Positions 22,725 to 32,400 of a stretch of DNA of 64,000 bases are shown piece after piece. The notes beneath the pieces were generated by a model. That model was given only the letters and a program-made list of their open reading frames with translations, made no database searches and was not told where the DNA came from. This DNA comes from Arachis hypogaea. Taxonomy: Eukaryota > Streptophyta > Magnoliopsida > Fabales > Fabaceae. The DNA lies in assembly GCF_003086295.3 (NCBI RefSeq), contig NC_092051.1:6998810-7062809 (forward strand), given 5' to 3'. A program made the position numbers and the translations under genes. Each line of letters opens with the position of its first letter. Position 1 is the stretch's first letter.

Positions 22725-25198
22725 ATGGCTCCGGGGGGAAGAACTGCCACCAATAACCATAAGAACCAACCACCTTCCTCCACAGTTGAGTCTCTAAACG
22801 GCTTGAAATTCGGCCAAAAAATATATTTTGAGGATTTGGGTCTCTCCACACCGTCAATCACTTCTTCAACTTCATCTTCTTCTTCTGCTGTTGGTGTTCC
22901 CAAGAAGGGTAGGGGCGGTTCGGTTCAGCATGCTCAGCAGCCACCGAGGTGCCAGGTTGAGGGTTGCAAAGCAGATCTGAGTGATGCTAAGGCTTACTAT
23001 TCAAGGCACAAAGTTTGTGCCATGCACTCCAAATCCCCCACTGTCACTGTTTCTGGGCTCCAACAAAGGTTTTGCCAACAGTGTAGCAGGTCAAACGCTC
23101 TATCTTCTTTTATCTTCTATTTTTATTATAATACATTATCATGGAACCAAACTCTTTAAGGAAATCTTTTGTCTTCACAAAGAAAAGAATACTTTTTTAG
23201 GATTTGTAGACATTAAAAGTATTTATTTTTTATACTTTGTTTGGGAATATTTCTAGCATGTTTGTATATTACTCTTCTTTGTGCTGTATTAATATTTTGC
23301 AATAAGGGGATGGATAGGGTAGGATAGGGTCTATGGTGCTACTATTAAAAAACACAAAAAAGGAAAGGGAAAAAAAAAACTAACAAAGAAGGTGAAGAAT
23401 GAATATGTATCTATCTCCAGATTTTTTTTAATTAAGTTATTATAATATGGAATTTATTGATGTAATATAGAATGCCTAGACTTTATCTCTCTTTGGAAGG
23501 TGACTCTTCTTTTATGTTTTGGTGTTATTATTATTATTATTATTTCTTTTTTGTGTGTGTTTTTTCAATTTTTTTGTTATCTTCTAATAGTACTGGTATT
23601 CTGTTTTGGGTGCAGTGTAGTGTAGGCCTGTAGTAGTGTGTAGTAGGTGATGTTATCATCATCTTGTTTTGTCGGTGCATTTATAGTTTTTGTGAATGTT
23701 GCTACTTAGGGAGCTTTTTTATTCTGGGGTGTGTTCTATTTAAGTGTTTTTCTGTGTGATTCTGTGTCTCTTGAAATCTTTTGTTGGGTTATGTTTGGTT
23801 GTTATGGTTCAACGTACATTTCTTTTCTTTTTCTTTTCCTAGCTGCACTTTAAACTTTAATAAAGTGTGAATATCTGAATGGCTGTCTGATAAAGCTTGT
23901 GAGAAGTATTTTTTCCCTTTTGGAAGGGAATCGATTCCTGCACCCAGCACCTTATAGCAATAATGCAATACTGTTGTTTTCCCCTCTGGGTTTTGTGATG
24001 TTGGTATTGCCTTCTGTTTTGGGTCTTGAGGTCTTGTGCCTCATGAAAACAGTGTATTAATATTGTGAGTGATTTTATCACATGGAGAGGTTTAAAAGGA
24101 CAAATTGGACCTATTAAGGAAGAAACTACATGAACTGCAATAGAAACATCAACCAAGAAGTTTAACATGTTAACCAATATGAAAACATCTGATATTTGGT
24201 TGAGGTAAATGTAAAAGTGTAAAACCAAGTATTCAATATAGTCATTTGTACTAAAAGATTCTCTCTTCATTTGAGTTTTTCTTCAATCTATTTTTTATTT
24301 TAAATTTGGGTGATAACTGATAAGCCTATAAAAGTTAAGATGAATATTTTTACAATCCATGTGATGCTAGGAAACAAAAAGAACTGTCATAGAATAAGCA
24401 GCGTTTATATTTCGAAAAAAAAAAAGGGCTAATATCTTGTTTCATGGCCTTGCCCAGATTTCATCAGCTTCCTGAATTTGATCAAGGGAAACGAAGTTGC
24501 CGCAGGCGGCTTGCCGGCCATAACGAACGTCGGAGAAAGCCCCCACCATCCAGCAACTTCTTAACCTCTCGTTATGCAAGACTTTCTTCATCACTTTTTG
24601 GTTAGTCATTCTCATTAAATTAGCAATGATCATTTATACAAAGCATGCAAAATGAACTAAAATGTTTGACACAGATGATAGTGGCAAAGGTGGAAGCTTC
24701 GTGATGGAATTCGCTTCATACCCGAAGCTGGGTCTTAGAAACACAGTTCCAAATCCCAGATCATCTCAACCAATTTCCGGAACACTAAGCTGGCAGGGCT
24801 ATTCAGAGACATCATCTGACCTTTTCTTGCAAGGTTCAGTGGGTGGGACAAGCATCCCCAATGTCAGACACCCTCCTCCTTCGAGCGAAAGTTATGCCGG
24901 CGTAGCAGACTCAAGCTGTGCTCTCTCTCTTCTGTCAAGCCAAACATGGGGATCTAGTAACATGGCACCAAGTCTCGGGTTGAATAACATGTTGAATTTC
25001 AGTGGTGCACCTGTGACACAACTTGCTGCATCATCCCATGGTGAATCCATTCATCAAGTTCCGAATCCCTGGTGGTGTCCAAACAAGGTTGTCCCTGATC
25101 TAGGCCTCGGTCAATTCTCGCAGCTTCCTAATAGCCAAGTTCCCGGCGAGTTCGATGCACTGGAACCAGGTAGGAGGCATCATGGGAATCTAGAGTAG
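22725..25198 (+). CDS. SPL9: SQUAMOSA promoter-binding-like transcription factor (SPL9/15 type)
   Basis: Exons 22725-23089, 24458-24600 and 24675-25198 give 343 residues. The SBP DNA-binding domain spans residues 74-150. Zinc ligands are C76, C81, C98, H101 and C117, C120, H124, C136; a basic nuclear signal KRSCRRRL…RRRK overlaps its end. The first intron falls inside the domain after QQCSR, as in SPL genes. The [11 protein letters not shown] stretch, the three-exon structure and exon 3 (SQGS-like [17 protein letters not shown]) match SPL9/SPL15. SPL9 promotes the juvenile-to-adult change and flowering. Exon 3 has a miR156 site. The frame ends at HHGNLE; the bases after the stop still read SGAYDSLPWSL, like the usual SPL9 end. 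Confidence 0.93.
24918..24937 (+). promoter_or_regulatory. miR156/157 target site
   Basis: The 20 bases GTGCTCTCTCTCTTCTGTCA encode the CALSLLSS segment of exon 3. They pair with miR156 (UGACAGAAGAGAGUGAGCAC) at all but one position, as in other SPL mRNAs. Confidence 0.95.
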
Positions 25199-25873
25199 TC
25201 CGGGGCCTATGATTCACTTCCTTGGTCACTTAATGCACTTGATTGCTCTTTTTGTAATAACCAAACTCTTAGAAAATGAGATGGGAACCTGTGCTACTTG
25301 ATTGCTGTTGCTATTTTTGATTCAGTTGTGAAACTTTCAGCCACTAAATCAATCATCTAAGAGTAGACATTGTTGCTGTCTTTCTACATGGGTACCACCT
25401 CTTAAATTTGATGATTAATCTTGTACTCTCTATTTCAATATTAATCTTAATTATGGCACAAAGAGAGTGGTATCTTTTACTATCTCTAAAGACACTGTTA
25501 AATTAAAGGAAAAGTATAGATAAACAATGAAAATATTAAACAATGTAAACAATAGATATATCGGATGTTTATTTTACTAGTGTACGGATGGTTATTTTAA
25601 TATTAAAATTTAGAAGATTAATTTGGAGGTGTAGTGTGTTTTTATTTGATTGGTGGTTGTTCATATTGTTCAACAAAGTATTTGTCCCCCTAATATTCCC
25701 CTAAATTAAACGACTATGCTATGTTTACGTCATAATTAGCTAACAAAGACAATCACTAGTATAAAATACATGTTGGAATAGTATTTTTGAAAATTAAATA
25801 GTATTTTTGAAAACTAAGCGGGAGTAAAATAATGTTTGAATAATGAAGCTGTTCAAAATTCACTTAATTTTGT
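25199..25873. other. SPL 3' UTR and spacer
   Basis: No gene. The SPL transcript probably ends within the first 250 bases. A short direct repeat AATAGTATTTTTGAAAA occurs twice near 25780-25815. Confidence 0.45.
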
Positions 25874-26164
25874 TAGGGCCGCACATGGATCGGATAGTGC
25901 CGAATCCGCACTATGGTAGGATCGGATTGCTGATTCGGCAGTGATATCCGCGGATCTGATCCGCAAATTCGCATATCCGCACATCACATATAAATAGCAT
26001 AGTTTAAGAAAGTAAACCCTAATGTGATATGAATTTTAGTGTGTTATTTTATGAATTTTATGATATTTTATTTTTAATTTTTTGTGGTACTTTTTTTTTT
26101 TTTTTTTTTGGTGACTGAAATAAATTAAACAAAGAAAAACAAAAGAAACAAAACAAGGAACTGC

Positions 26165-29100
26165 TTAAATAGAGGGACAGTCCCGTTTAAGACTACTCTT
26201 AAACTCCTCCCAAGGTGAAAGAAGCTCTACATGCGAAAGTTGTAACTTCATCGCCATCATTGCCATAGTATCTGCCACCGTGTTTGCATCTCTCATAATC
26301 AAACGAAAGTCAACACGCCAATTCCAATGCATGATATCTCTTATTTTGAGCACCAGTGGATCAATAAACCCAAAACCATCTTGAGTAACAAGATTAAATG
26401 CTTCCACACAATCCGTCTCACAAATAACATCTCGTTGACCCACATCCCAAGCTAAGAGATATCCTCTCCAAATAGCAAACAATTCTCCTTGAAGAATACT
26501 ATTACTCTCAATCATTCCCAAACACCCCCTTTGCCAGCTCCCATTACAATCTCTAATAACACAAGCAAAACCAACACTATCACCCGAACCAAAATAACTA
26601 GCATCACAATTAATCTTAAAAGTACCAATGGATGGGGGATTCCAAAAACCATTTAGAGTAGAGGGAAGGGACATACGTTGTAATTCAAAAATATTTCTAA
26701 GCTCCTTTTCTGAAGTTAATGCCAGACAAATGACTTTTTCCGGAGGCCAAGTTTCATGGGGATTAAAGATGTCGTTATTCCTTGCTCGCCATATCCACCA
26801 AAGTCCCGAAAAGAACTTGAACGGGTGCTCTCTGCTATGATACAAGAACCAGTTCTTTAAATCCAAAGGATGACAAGGAATATCCAACCTTTGCCAGACA
26901 AGCTGAGCTTTTGGACAATCCCGAATACAATGTATAACCGATTCCTGGCTAGAAAGACATCTTGGACACCTATCCGATGACGACATCCCTCTTCTAAAGC
27001 GAAAACTTGCAGTAGGAAGAGCCTCCTTAAGACACAACCAAGCCAAAAACTTATGCTTTTCCGGAACAAGCTGACGCCAAAGCCAAAGCCAATTCTCCCT
27101 CTCCTCCCAACCAAACAGCTGCTTACACAACCACAAGTAACCATTGCGTGAGTCATAGACTTTGGCAGCAGACCCACTCCAATACCAACCCACTTCCGGA
27201 CCTGCTTGTTCATCTGGATTGTAAGAGAGAATATTATCTTTCAGATTTTGAGATAAAGGAGAATAAAGAGTATCCAAATGCCACCTACCAACCGACCAAA
27301 TATCCTGTATCCGGAGATTCGAATCAGAAATGTGGACATAATCCATCTCATTAGATAACCGTCCTTCTCTCCTCCAGCTAGAAAACCAAAAATTCTGATT
27401 CAAATCTCCAATACACCAAGCAAACCCATCCTTCAACACTTTCCAAGCCTTGCAAAGACACCTCCAAATGGGAGAGTCCTTGTTCTTAGGATAACTAAAA
27501 CAGTCATATAGAGATGATCGGTATTTGGCATCCAATAATTGGACCCATAGCTTGTTTGGCTGCTGGAAAAAAGTCCAAACTAGCTTCCCAAGAAGAGCAA
27601 TATTTACACAATAAGGATCTTTAATCCCCAAACCTCCATATTTTTTTGGAGTAACCAGTACCTTCCAACTAACAAGATTCAATCCTCTTCCATCAACTTG
27701 TCCTTTCCAAAGAAAATTCCTCATCATAGACTCCAATTTACTAATGATTCCTTTGGGAAAAATAGAGACCTGCATCTGGTACGTGGGAATAGCAGCGGCA
27801 ACAGAATTAACCAAGCAGAGTCTACCAGCCCGATTGAGTAAACTCCCTTTCCAGCTTGCTAGCCTACTCCGAATCTTATCCAGGACACCATTGAAAGCTG
27901 AACGAGTCACTCTAGAATGGCTAAGGGTAACTCCAAGATACTTGCCCAAATCCTGGACAAATCTGATAGAGGATACCCCAGTGAAAACCTCTTTCCTTGT
28001 TGCAGAGACATTCTTGGAGCAAAGCGCTTTAGACTTCTCCACATTAATCTTCATCCCAGATGCTTTGCAAAAAGTCTCTAAAACCAACATCACATTTTGC
28101 ACTTGTCTTTTTGTAGCTTTACAGAATAGAAGCAAGTCATCCGCAAACATTAAATGGGATATTCTTGGTCCCCCTCTAGAAATAGCAACCGGCTCCCACA
28201 AGCCCAAATCAACCTGATGACTAATAAAGCATGCCAGTCGCTCCATACACAACACAAAAAGATAGGGTGACATAGGGTCTCCTTGTCTAAGACCTCGGCT
28301 AGGAGTAAAGCCATTTAGACGACTCCCATTCCAAAGAATAGATAAGGAAGAAGCAGTGACACAATTCATAATCAAATTAAGTGTAGGAATAGGAAAACCA
28401 AAGCTCTTAAGGGTATGAGCTAAAAACCTCCAGTCAACTCTGTCATAAGCTTTCTCCAGATCAATCTTAAAGGCCAGTGTGCCTTTCTTTGATTTAGTCT
28501 TCTTCATAAAGTGGAGGACTTCTTGAGCAATAATGATGTTGTCAGGAGTTCCTCGTCCCGGAATAAATCCTCCTTGAAGCGGGCCAACAATCTCCGCAAG
28601 ATGAGGACGAAGCCTATTAACAAGGACCTTCGTGATGATCTTGTAAACTACATTGCAGAGACTAATCGGCCTGAAATCTTTCATAGATACCGGTGATTCA
28701 ACCTTTGGAATGAGAACCAGTAAAGTCTCCAACATTCTCGGATCAAGAGTAACACCGGAGAATGCCTGCTTAACCATCTTCCAAACATCAAGACCAATGA
28801 TCTCCCAATATTCTTTGAAGAAGAAAGCTTGAAACCCATCCGGACCTGGAGCTTTAAAAGAGTTCATGTGAAAAACAGCTGTTTTGACTTCCTCCATAGT
28901 AACTGGTGCCGTAAGATTATTGCAAGCTTCCTCATTCAGAGAAGGAAGAGGCACATCACCAAGGCAACCCAAATCAACATCATCCAAATGACAGAATAAG
29001 CTTTTATAGAAAGACTCTGCTTCTTGACTCAGAACCTCTGGATCAGTTTCCCACACTCCATCCTTGAGAAAAAGGCCATGAATCTTATTATGCTTCCTTC

Positions 29101-30232
29101 GCGCAAGAGTTTGAATATGAAAGAATCTTGTATTCCTATCCCCGAACCTTACCCACTGCTCTCTGGACTTTTGGAACCATAGGAGCTCTTCTTGCACTAG
29201 AGTATTATTATAATCATCAAGCAACTGTTGCTCTTTCTGACGCAAATAAATACTATCCACCACTTCCAAACGCTTTTGTAAATAATTAATCTGCTGCTCT
29301 AATTCACATTTCTTAACAAAAATGTTACCAAATACCTTCGAGTTAAACTCTAGTGAATTCTTCTGTACTTCTGAAAGCTTGCCATGAATTCCTCTATTAC
29401 CAGACCACCATGACTGGTTCACAATATCTTTATACCCAGGATGAGTAGCCCAAGCAGCAACAAATCGGAAAGGTCGATTCCCTTTAGGCTGAGGACGACC
29501 TTTACAACGCACCAGAATAGGGCAATGATCAGACTGAAGCCTATTTAAAACTTCTGCATAAGCCTCTGGAAAGATAGATAACCAACTACTATTTATACAG
29601 ACTCGATCAAGCTTTTTTGCCACATCAACATAATTTTTCACCCTCCTGTACCAAGAAAACTGCCTCCCGATAGTCTTCAGATCAAACAAACCACTATCCC
29701 CTAATGAAGTAGCAAACATGTCTGCTCTTTGATGAGAAAATTGACAGCCCTTAGATTCATGAGAAAATTTGACTTCATTAAAATCACCAAGAACAATCCA
29801 AGGTCCTTGAAAAACCATGGATTGTGCAACAAGATAATCCCAAAGGAGAACCCTTTTATTAAATTGAGGACTGCCATAAATACCACTACACCTCCAAATT
29901 AAATTATCAAAGTGAACCTCAACAGTAACACCCTGATCAAAAGCATCAATGAACTTACAACAAACACCCTTCATAGAGGATAGAAACCAAATACCTCCCT
30001 TATGCCCCTGTGCCTCTACTATACCAACAGAGTGATACCCCAACCTTTCCCAAAATAATTTTAAATGCTGAAAAGGGGAGTGAGTTTCAACCACAATAAA
30101 GAAAACAGGTCTAAATTTCCTAACAAGTTCCTTACAATGCACCCGGGCTAACTTATTAGAAGCACCCCTAATATTCCAAACAATCATATTTAAACTATCC
30201 ATAAATAATAGGGACAGAATAAATAAGAACAT
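26165..30232 (-). CDS. LINE ORF2: endonuclease, reverse transcriptase, RNase H
   Basis: 1355 residues if read from the first ATG; MDSLNMIVWNIRG about ten residues in is the more likely start. Order: APE-type endonuclease (NIRGASN, VVETHS, VLGDFNEV, SDHCPI), reverse transcriptase (APGPDGF, LIPKV…FRPISLCNVVYKI, FIPGRG, KIDLEKAYDRVDW, GLRQGDPMSPYLF, catalytic FADD), zf-RVT (WLCLKEALPT…CPRC…HC) and a C-terminal RNase H (INCDASYFGSG, GELFAIWRG, ETDC, DANTVADTMA). All catalytic motifs are present. It would nick target DNA and copy its own RNA there. It starts five bases after the ORF1 stop, so a coupled or internal start is likely. Confidence 0.95.
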   Translation of the reverse strand: MFLFILSLLFMDSLNMIVWNIRGASNKLARVHCKELVRKFRPVFFIVVETHSPFQHLKLFWERLGYHSVGIVEAQGHKGGIWFLSSMKGVCCKFIDAFDQGVTVEVHFDNLIWRCSGIYGSPQFNKRVLLWDYLVAQSMVFQGPWIVLGDFNEVKFSHESKGCQFSHQRADMFATSLGDSGLFDLKTIGRQFSWYRRVKNYVDVAKKLDRVCINSSWLSIFPEAYAEVLNRLQSDHCPILVRCKGRPQPKGNRPFRFVAAWATHPGYKDIVNQSWWSGNRGIHGKLSEVQKNSLEFNSKVFGNIFVKKCELEQQINYLQKRLEVVDSIYLRQKEQQLLDDYNNTLVQEELLWFQKSREQWVRFGDRNTRFFHIQTLARRKHNKIHGLFLKDGVWETDPEVLSQEAESFYKSLFCHLDDVDLGCLGDVPLPSLNEEACNNLTAPVTMEEVKTAVFHMNSFKAPGPDGFQAFFFKEYWEIIGLDVWKMVKQAFSGVTLDPRMLETLLVLIPKVESPVSMKDFRPISLCNVVYKIITKVLVNRLRPHLAEIVGPLQGGFIPGRGTPDNIIIAQEVLHFMKKTKSKKGTLAFKIDLEKAYDRVDWRFLAHTLKSFGFPIPTLNLIMNCVTASSLSILWNGSRLNGFTPSRGLRQGDPMSPYLFVLCMERLACFISHQVDLGLWEPVAISRGGPRISHLMFADDLLLFCKATKRQVQNVMLVLETFCKASGMKINVEKSKALCSKNVSATRKEVFTGVSSIRFVQDLGKYLGVTLSHSRVTRSAFNGVLDKIRSRLASWKGSLLNRAGRLCLVNSVAAAIPTYQMQVSIFPKGIISKLESMMRNFLWKGQVDGRGLNLVSWKVLVTPKKYGGLGIKDPYCVNIALLGKLVWTFFQQPNKLWVQLLDAKYRSSLYDCFSYPKNKDSPIWRCLCKAWKVLKDGFAWCIGDLNQNFWFSSWRREGRLSNEMDYVHISDSNLRIQDIWSVGRWHLDTLYSPLSQNLKDNILSYNPDEQAGPEVGWYWSGSAAKVYDSRNGYLWLCKQLFGWEERENWLWLWRQLVPEKHKFLAWLCLKEALPTASFRFRRGMSSSDRCPRCLSSQESVIHCIRDCPKAQLVWQRLDIPCHPLDLKNWFLYHSREHPFKFFSGLWWIWRARNNDIFNPHETWPPEKVICLALTSEKELRNIFELQRMSLPSTLNGFWNPPSIGTFKINCDASYFGSGDSVGFACVIRDCNGSWQRGCLGMIESNSILQGELFAIWRGYLLAWDVGQRDVICETDCVEAFNLVTQDGFGFIDPLVLKIRDIMHWNWRVDFRLIMRDANTVADTMAMMAMKLQLSHVELLSPWEEFKSSLKRDCPSI

Positions 30233-30237
30233 AAACT

Positions 30238-31659
30238 CTAAACAGAATCACCAACCTCAATAGGTGGTTTGTCCTGCGGTACTGGCACACTCTGATCCTC
30301 AATAATTGCCACCTTTGGACCCCCTGACACTGCACTTGCCATGCTTCCATCTACTAAGGTTTCCTCCGTTGTGCCACCATTTTTATCAACTGGCGAGTTC
30401 TGCAAGGAGGAAGGCCGAGGACGCTTCCGTAGAGAAATTCCACGACGTGCAGGAGTTCTGCGCGATGGAGATGGCGCAATTTCATGTTTTTCTTGCTTCC
30501 CCATCCTAATGCCAGTTGATTTGCCTCCATCACCATGCAAATTGGGCCTTGGAACCCTTCTCGAACCAAACTTGTGCTGCTTTCCATCTTGGTCCTTCAA
30601 ACCTGATGACTGGCCCATTGTAAATTTTTTCTTACGCAGCACTTGTTGCCAGCCCTCTCCATCATCCATGCATGCCTCATTAACAAGACCATCAGGCACG
30701 TGAGGAGCCAATGATTCCGTAACCACATCCTTCCCTTTAACAACTCCTAATTTCTCACCCAAATCACGAGCTTCTGATTCAGCCTCTTTTTGAATCTCGT
30801 GATTGTTGTGTGGCACTAGTGTTGGGGCTTCATTATTTTTTCCATCACCAAAGGAATTTATGTTTCCTTCCAAAGACTCCTTCTCCATGCACAACGATTT
30901 ATCATGCCCATACCGTGCACAAGTAGCACAAATCAACTGTAAACTCTCGTACTCCACTTCATAAGTCACACCCTCCACTATAATATGTTTGATTACAGGC
31001 AACTCAAGATTAATTTGAACACAAGCTCGGGCATATTTTCCTCTTTCTGCGAGCTTAGTAGCCAAATCTACTTTCACCGGAATCCCAATTGCAGAAGCAA
31101 TTCGCAGCATTGCTTGTTCCTGGTAGCACCAAATTGGAAGTCCCGAGACTCGAATCCATACCAGCGTTGATCCAAAGGATTTTTCGCATGGCCTAAAATC
31201 CACATCCCATGGCTTTACTGCAACATAGTGACCGTCTATCAACCACGGGCCACCAAGAATGACTTTCTCACGATCCCCAGCAATATCAAATTTAACCAAA
31301 AAATATCCAAATCCCACATCCAACAAATCAAACCCTCCTTTGATGCGCCATACTATCCGGAGCTTATGCATGAGAGCCGTGTAGCCATAATACTTATCCA
31401 GCACCTTGATCACGATGGCTTCCTTATAAGGTTCAGCTAGACAGCTCTTTGCCTCCTTGGTAAAACTGACACTTGGTGGACGAGAATCACCTTGCTTACC
31501 TGTCACCGTCGCGATACCATCCCCAGATAAAGACCCTACTAATGCAAAGGCCTTAGACTTTTCTGCACCAATAACTTTATCTCTAAAAGAGACCTTGGAT
31601 GGCTTTCCTAACCCCTCTCGAGAAGAACCCTCCTTAACACCGGATACATACCCACCCAC
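30238..31659 (-). CDS. LINE ORF1: DUF4283 / CCHC nucleic-acid-binding protein
   Basis: 473 residues. The first half has the DUF4283 pattern (YYGYTALMHKLRIVWRIKGG…VGFGYFLVKF…VILGGPWLIDGHYVAVKPW, WIRVSGLPIWCY). A zinc knuckle CATCARYGHDKSLC follows near residues 245-258, then a polar basic tail. Such proteins coat the element RNA. The reading frame is intact. Confidence 0.93.
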   Translation of the reverse strand: MGGYVSGVKEGSSREGLGKPSKVSFRDKVIGAEKSKAFALVGSLSGDGIATVTGKQGDSRPPSVSFTKEAKSCLAEPYKEAIVIKVLDKYYGYTALMHKLRIVWRIKGGFDLLDVGFGYFLVKFDIAGDREKVILGGPWLIDGHYVAVKPWDVDFRPCEKSFGSTLVWIRVSGLPIWCYQEQAMLRIASAIGIPVKVDLATKLAERGKYARACVQINLELPVIKHIIVEGVTYEVEYESLQLICATCARYGHDKSLCMEKESLEGNINSFGDGKNNEAPTLVPHNNHEIQKEAESEARDLGEKLGVVKGKDVVTESLAPHVPDGLVNEACMDDGEGWQQVLRKKKFTMGQSSGLKDQDGKQHKFGSRRVPRPNLHGDGGKSTGIRMGKQEKHEIAPSPSRRTPARRGISLRKRPRPSSLQNSPVDKNGGTTEETLVDGSMASAVSGGPKVAIIEDQSVPVPQDKPPIEVGDSV

Positions 31660-32049
31660 GCTCTCCCCCTAAATCTTGTGTTATTATTTTGTTTTTGTTA
31701 TTCAAGAGAACTATTATTGATAATATTTTAAGAGTAAATAGGCTTAAACAGATAAAAAATGAATTTTCTGGATATTTTTTTGTAAAAACAGCCAAACAGA
31801 ATCATAAAATAGTTTTTATTTTAATTATGCAGATATACTCGATATCTGATCTGATCCGATCCGCAAGTATGCGGATCAAATCTGACCTAAAAAAATGCGG
31901 ATATCGTATCCGATCCGATCCAATGAGTGCAGTGCGAATCAAATAGAATTTTAGGCTATATCCGATCCGATCCGATCCGTGCACAGCCCTAAATTTTGCA
32001 ACACAAGCCAATGTGCAATTTTGTAAAAGACTCAAATTAATCGAAACGT

Positions 32050-32140
32050 AAACAAGCTACTTGGGCCAAAAGAAATCTTTGAATTGGGCCGGAAGAAAAA
32101 AGCCCAATGAAATCCGTTAAACATCTTTGGCGCGAAAACT
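32050..32140 (+). promoter_or_regulatory. SRF promoter: E2F site and TGGGCC elements
   Basis: TTTGGCGCGAAA at 32126-32137 fits the E2F/DP consensus exactly. TGGGCC-type site II elements occur at about 32061 (TTGGGCCAAA) and 32086 (TTGGGCCGGA), with AGCCCA at about 32101. All are 260-340 bases upstream of the SRF ATG. Such elements are typical of genes active in dividing cells. Confidence 0.6.
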
Positions 32141-32400
32141 AGAGAACACGAAAAACGCTATGTGGACCCCACCTCACCAGAACGCACGAACAGTTGAAAA
32201 ACGCTAATCCCACTTGAGGTAGCTGCTGAGCTCATGAAAGTAAACAAGCTTTCATTGCACCCTTCCACTTACGTCATCTTCTTCTTTTCGCTTTCTAAAT
32301 CCAAGTAATGCATTCATCAATTCTTTCTTCTTCTTCTTCTTCAGGGAAGGGGAAAAAGTAAGCGAGGGGTGTTACATTTCCGATTCTCGGGAAATAAAAA

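Larger units (their letters stand above)
26092..31680 (-). mobile_element. Full-length LINE (non-LTR retrotransposon) with both ORFs open
   Basis: On the minus strand the order is ORF1 (31659-30238), ORF2 (30232-26165), then a poly(A) tail seen as a T run at about 26092-26109. The 5' end lies shortly before ORF1, near 31680. Both frames are uninterrupted, so this copy is young. Flanking repeats are not clear; TTGTG near 26082 and 31677 is a weak candidate. Confidence 0.9.
25874..31991. mobile_element. Non-autonomous hAT-type element, split by a LINE
   Basis: Inverted ends TAGGGCCGCACATGGATCGGAT (left, at 25874) and its diverged inverse ending ATCCGTGCACAGCCCTA (31991) are flanked by AATTTTGT (25866-25873) and AATTTTGC (31992-31999), an 8-bp duplication with one change. 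Both subterminal parts are full of GATCCGATCC or GGATCGGAT motifs. Without the LINE the element is only about 0.5 kb and has no coding sequence. Confidence 0.8.

Noticed and set aside
22673..22903. Minus-strand frame over SPL exon 1
   Set aside because: Shadow of the SPL reading frame in GC-richer DNA; acidic composition comes from the serine codons on the other strand.
30306..30703. Plus-strand frames opposite LINE ORF1
   Set aside because: Antisense shadows; ORF1 has the recognisable DUF4283 and CCHC features.
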